From positions 1 through 5,564 of the forward strand of contig JASIJN010000320.1 of the NCBI GenBank assembly GCA_030050125.1: DNA of 5,564 nucleotides, read 5' to 3'. A program made the translations under genes and the position numbers. This document shows positions 4,711 through 5,564 of this stretch, in pieces. The notes beneath the pieces were generated by a model. It saw only the letters and a program-made list of their open reading frames with translations. It had not been told where the DNA came from and ran no database searches. Every line of letters starts with the position of its first letter. The stretch's first letter is position 1. Origin of the DNA: Streptosporangiaceae bacterium. GTDB lineage: Bacteria; Actinomycetota; Actinomycetes; Streptosporangiales; Streptosporangiaceae.

Positions 4711-5421
4711 ATGAAGACTCCCGCGATCGTCACGCCGCAGGAGTGGGAGGCGGCGCGCCAGCAACTGCTGGTGAAGGAGAAGGAGCTGACCAGGGCCAGG
4801 GACGCGCTGGCGGCGGAGCGCCGGCGGATGCCGTGGCTGGCGGTGCGCAAGGCCTATGAGTTCGACGGCCCAGAGGGCACGGTGAGCCTGCTCGACCTGT
4901 TCGAGGGCCGCCGCCAGCTGATCATCTACCGTGCGTTCTTCGAGCCCGGAGTGATCGGCTGGCCCGACCACGCGTGCCACGGCTGCTCCATGATGGCCGA
5001 CCAGGTGGCGCACCTCGCCCACCTGAACGCCCGTGACACCACCTTCGGTTATGCCTCGCGCGCGCCGCAGCCCGAGATCGCGCGGCTGAAGAAGCGGATG
5101 GGCTGGACGATGCCCTGGTACACCATCACCGACGAATTCGACGCCGACTTCGGCGTGGACCAGTGGCACGGCACGAACGCGTTCATCCGCGACGGCGACC
5201 AGGTGTACCGCACCTACTTCGTCAACAACCGCGGCGACGAGGCGCTGGGGAGCACCTGGAGCTACCTCGACATGAGCGCGCTCGGGCGCCAGGAGGAGTG
5301 GGAGGACTCGCCCGAGGGCTATCCGCAGACCGCGCCGTACGACTGGTGGAACTGGCACGACGAGTACGACCACCCCGAGCTGGCGCAGGGGCCGATGCGC
5401 CGGGCCGCCGGGTCCTGGTAA
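4711..5421 (+). CDS. DUF899 family thioredoxin-like protein
   Basis: This 236-residue protein matches the DUF899 family, a thioredoxin-like fold related to AhpC/TSA proteins, with unassigned function. It opens with TPQEWEAARQQLLVKEKELT (8-27) and a charged helical region to about 40, then the fold proper from about 48 (YEFDGPEGTVSLLDLFEGRR). CHGCSMMADQ at 89-98 carries the only two cysteines, Cys89 and Cys92, in a C-x-x-C arrangement at the place expected for the redox motif. Further family marks are RDTTFGYASRAPQ at 108-120, RMGWTMPWY at 129-137, DADFGVDQWHGTN at 144-156, GDQVYRTYFVNNRG at 162-175, YLDMSALGRQEEWED at 185-199 and the late WWNWHDEYDHPEL. The start is ATG 4711 after a GGAAGGGCGGAA purine run; an upstream GTG at 4681 in the same frame is less likely. 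It is probably the third gene of the SRPBCC-ArsR cassette (54-bp gap) and cytoplasmic, perhaps in a thiol or redox response. Confidence 0.9.
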   Translation: MKTPAIVTPQEWEAARQQLLVKEKELTRARDALAAERRRMPWLAVRKAYEFDGPEGTVSLLDLFEGRRQLIIYRAFFEPGVIGWPDHACHGCSMMADQVAHLAHLNARDTTFGYASRAPQPEIARLKKRMGWTMPWYTITDEFDADFGVDQWHGTNAFIRDGDQVYRTYFVNNRGDEALGSTWSYLDMSALGRQEEWEDSPEGYPQTAPYDWWNWHDEYDHPELAQGPMRRAAGSW

Positions 5422-5425
5422 GCGG

Positions 5426-5564
5426 TCACGCCTGGGCGGCGCAGCGGGCCGTGATCCGCTTCCCGTTCGCGTAGTCGCCGCAGTCGTCGGTTCCCGGGTT
5501 GTCGCGCAGCAGGCCGGCCCAGTCCGAAAGCCGCTCGACCCGGTAGCCGTACGCGCCCAGCATG
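5426..5564 (-). CDS. C-terminal end of an unrecognised protein (continues beyond the right edge)
   Basis: A leftward frame ends with TGA at 5428-5426 and is open to the window edge. Its last 45 residues begin MLGAYGYRVERLSDWAGLLR and end DYANGKRITARCAAQA. Almost every codon ends in G or C, as in the neighbouring real genes. The stop sits 4 bp from the convergent DUF899 stop, which favours a real gene end. The ATG at 5563-5561 is in frame but at the edge, so it may be internal. The tail has two cysteines (Cys28 and Cys41 counted from that Met). I do not recognise the family. Confidence 0.55.
   Translation of the reverse strand, partial: MLGAYGYRVERLSDWAGLLRDNPGTDDCGDYANGKRITARCAAQA

Noticed and set aside
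4162..5373. 403-residue minus-strand open frame over ArsR and DUF899
   Set aside because: It is long only because stop codons are rare antisense to GC-rich genes; it spans three well-supported plus-strand genes and shows no domain.
1..5564. CRISPR array, tRNA/rRNA, insertion sequence or attachment site
   Set aside because: I saw no regularly spaced repeats, cloverleaf-like sequence, transposase or integrase motif, or terminal inverted repeats.

Overview
The window is very GC-rich, with codon third positions almost all G or C and no obvious TTA codons. It uses GTG as well as ATG starts, has short gene gaps, and carries protein families common in soil actinomycetes. A filamentous actinobacterium (Streptosporangiales or Streptomyces-like) is the best guess, but the genus cannot be fixed from this sequence. 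I see no tRNA, rRNA, CRISPR array, transposase or attachment site. It looks like chromosomal accessory or metabolic territory rather than a mobile element.

Left part (1-2190). An Lrp/AsnC-type regulator, cut by the window edge, is read leftwards. It is divergent from a DMT/EamA-family membrane exporter that starts at 536. The 70-bp gap holds a perfect 15-bp palindrome overlapping a good promoter for the regulator, which is the classical layout of an Lrp-type regulator controlling itself and a neighbouring exporter. The exporter frame has no stop where the family normally ends. It runs on for about 258 codons antisense to a convergent GNAT (RimJ/RimL-like) acetyltransferase.

Middle part (2168-3820). 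A small cupin gene (leftwards) and an AllA-like, ureidoglycolate-lyase-fold gene (rightwards) diverge from an 84-bp intergenic region with a good rightward promoter. Next, rightwards, comes a small membrane methyltransferase of the isoprenylcysteine carboxyl methyltransferase (ICMT/PEMT-like) type. Its leader carries several copies of a GGTGAT-like element in both orientations.

Right part (3817-5421). A compact rightward cassette encodes an SRPBCC/AHSA1-like ligand-binding-fold protein, an ArsR-type repressor without any cysteine, and a DUF899 thioredoxin-like protein with a CHGC motif. It is driven by a clear TTGACG-N17-TATATT promoter with two same-spaced GCAAC...GTTGC palindromes, one in the promoter spacer and one over the predicted transcription start. 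This is the best-supported regulatory unit in the window and is probably autorepressed by the ArsR protein. At the right edge a leftward reading frame, the C-terminal end of an unrecognised protein, converges on DUF899 with a four-base gap.

No single undescribed system stands out with certainty. The most interesting points are the ArsR-SRPBCC-DUF899 module with its dual operator and a hairpin abutting the ribosome-binding site, the stopless transporter overlapping the acetyltransferase, and the Lrp operator that overlaps a nearly leaderless promoter.
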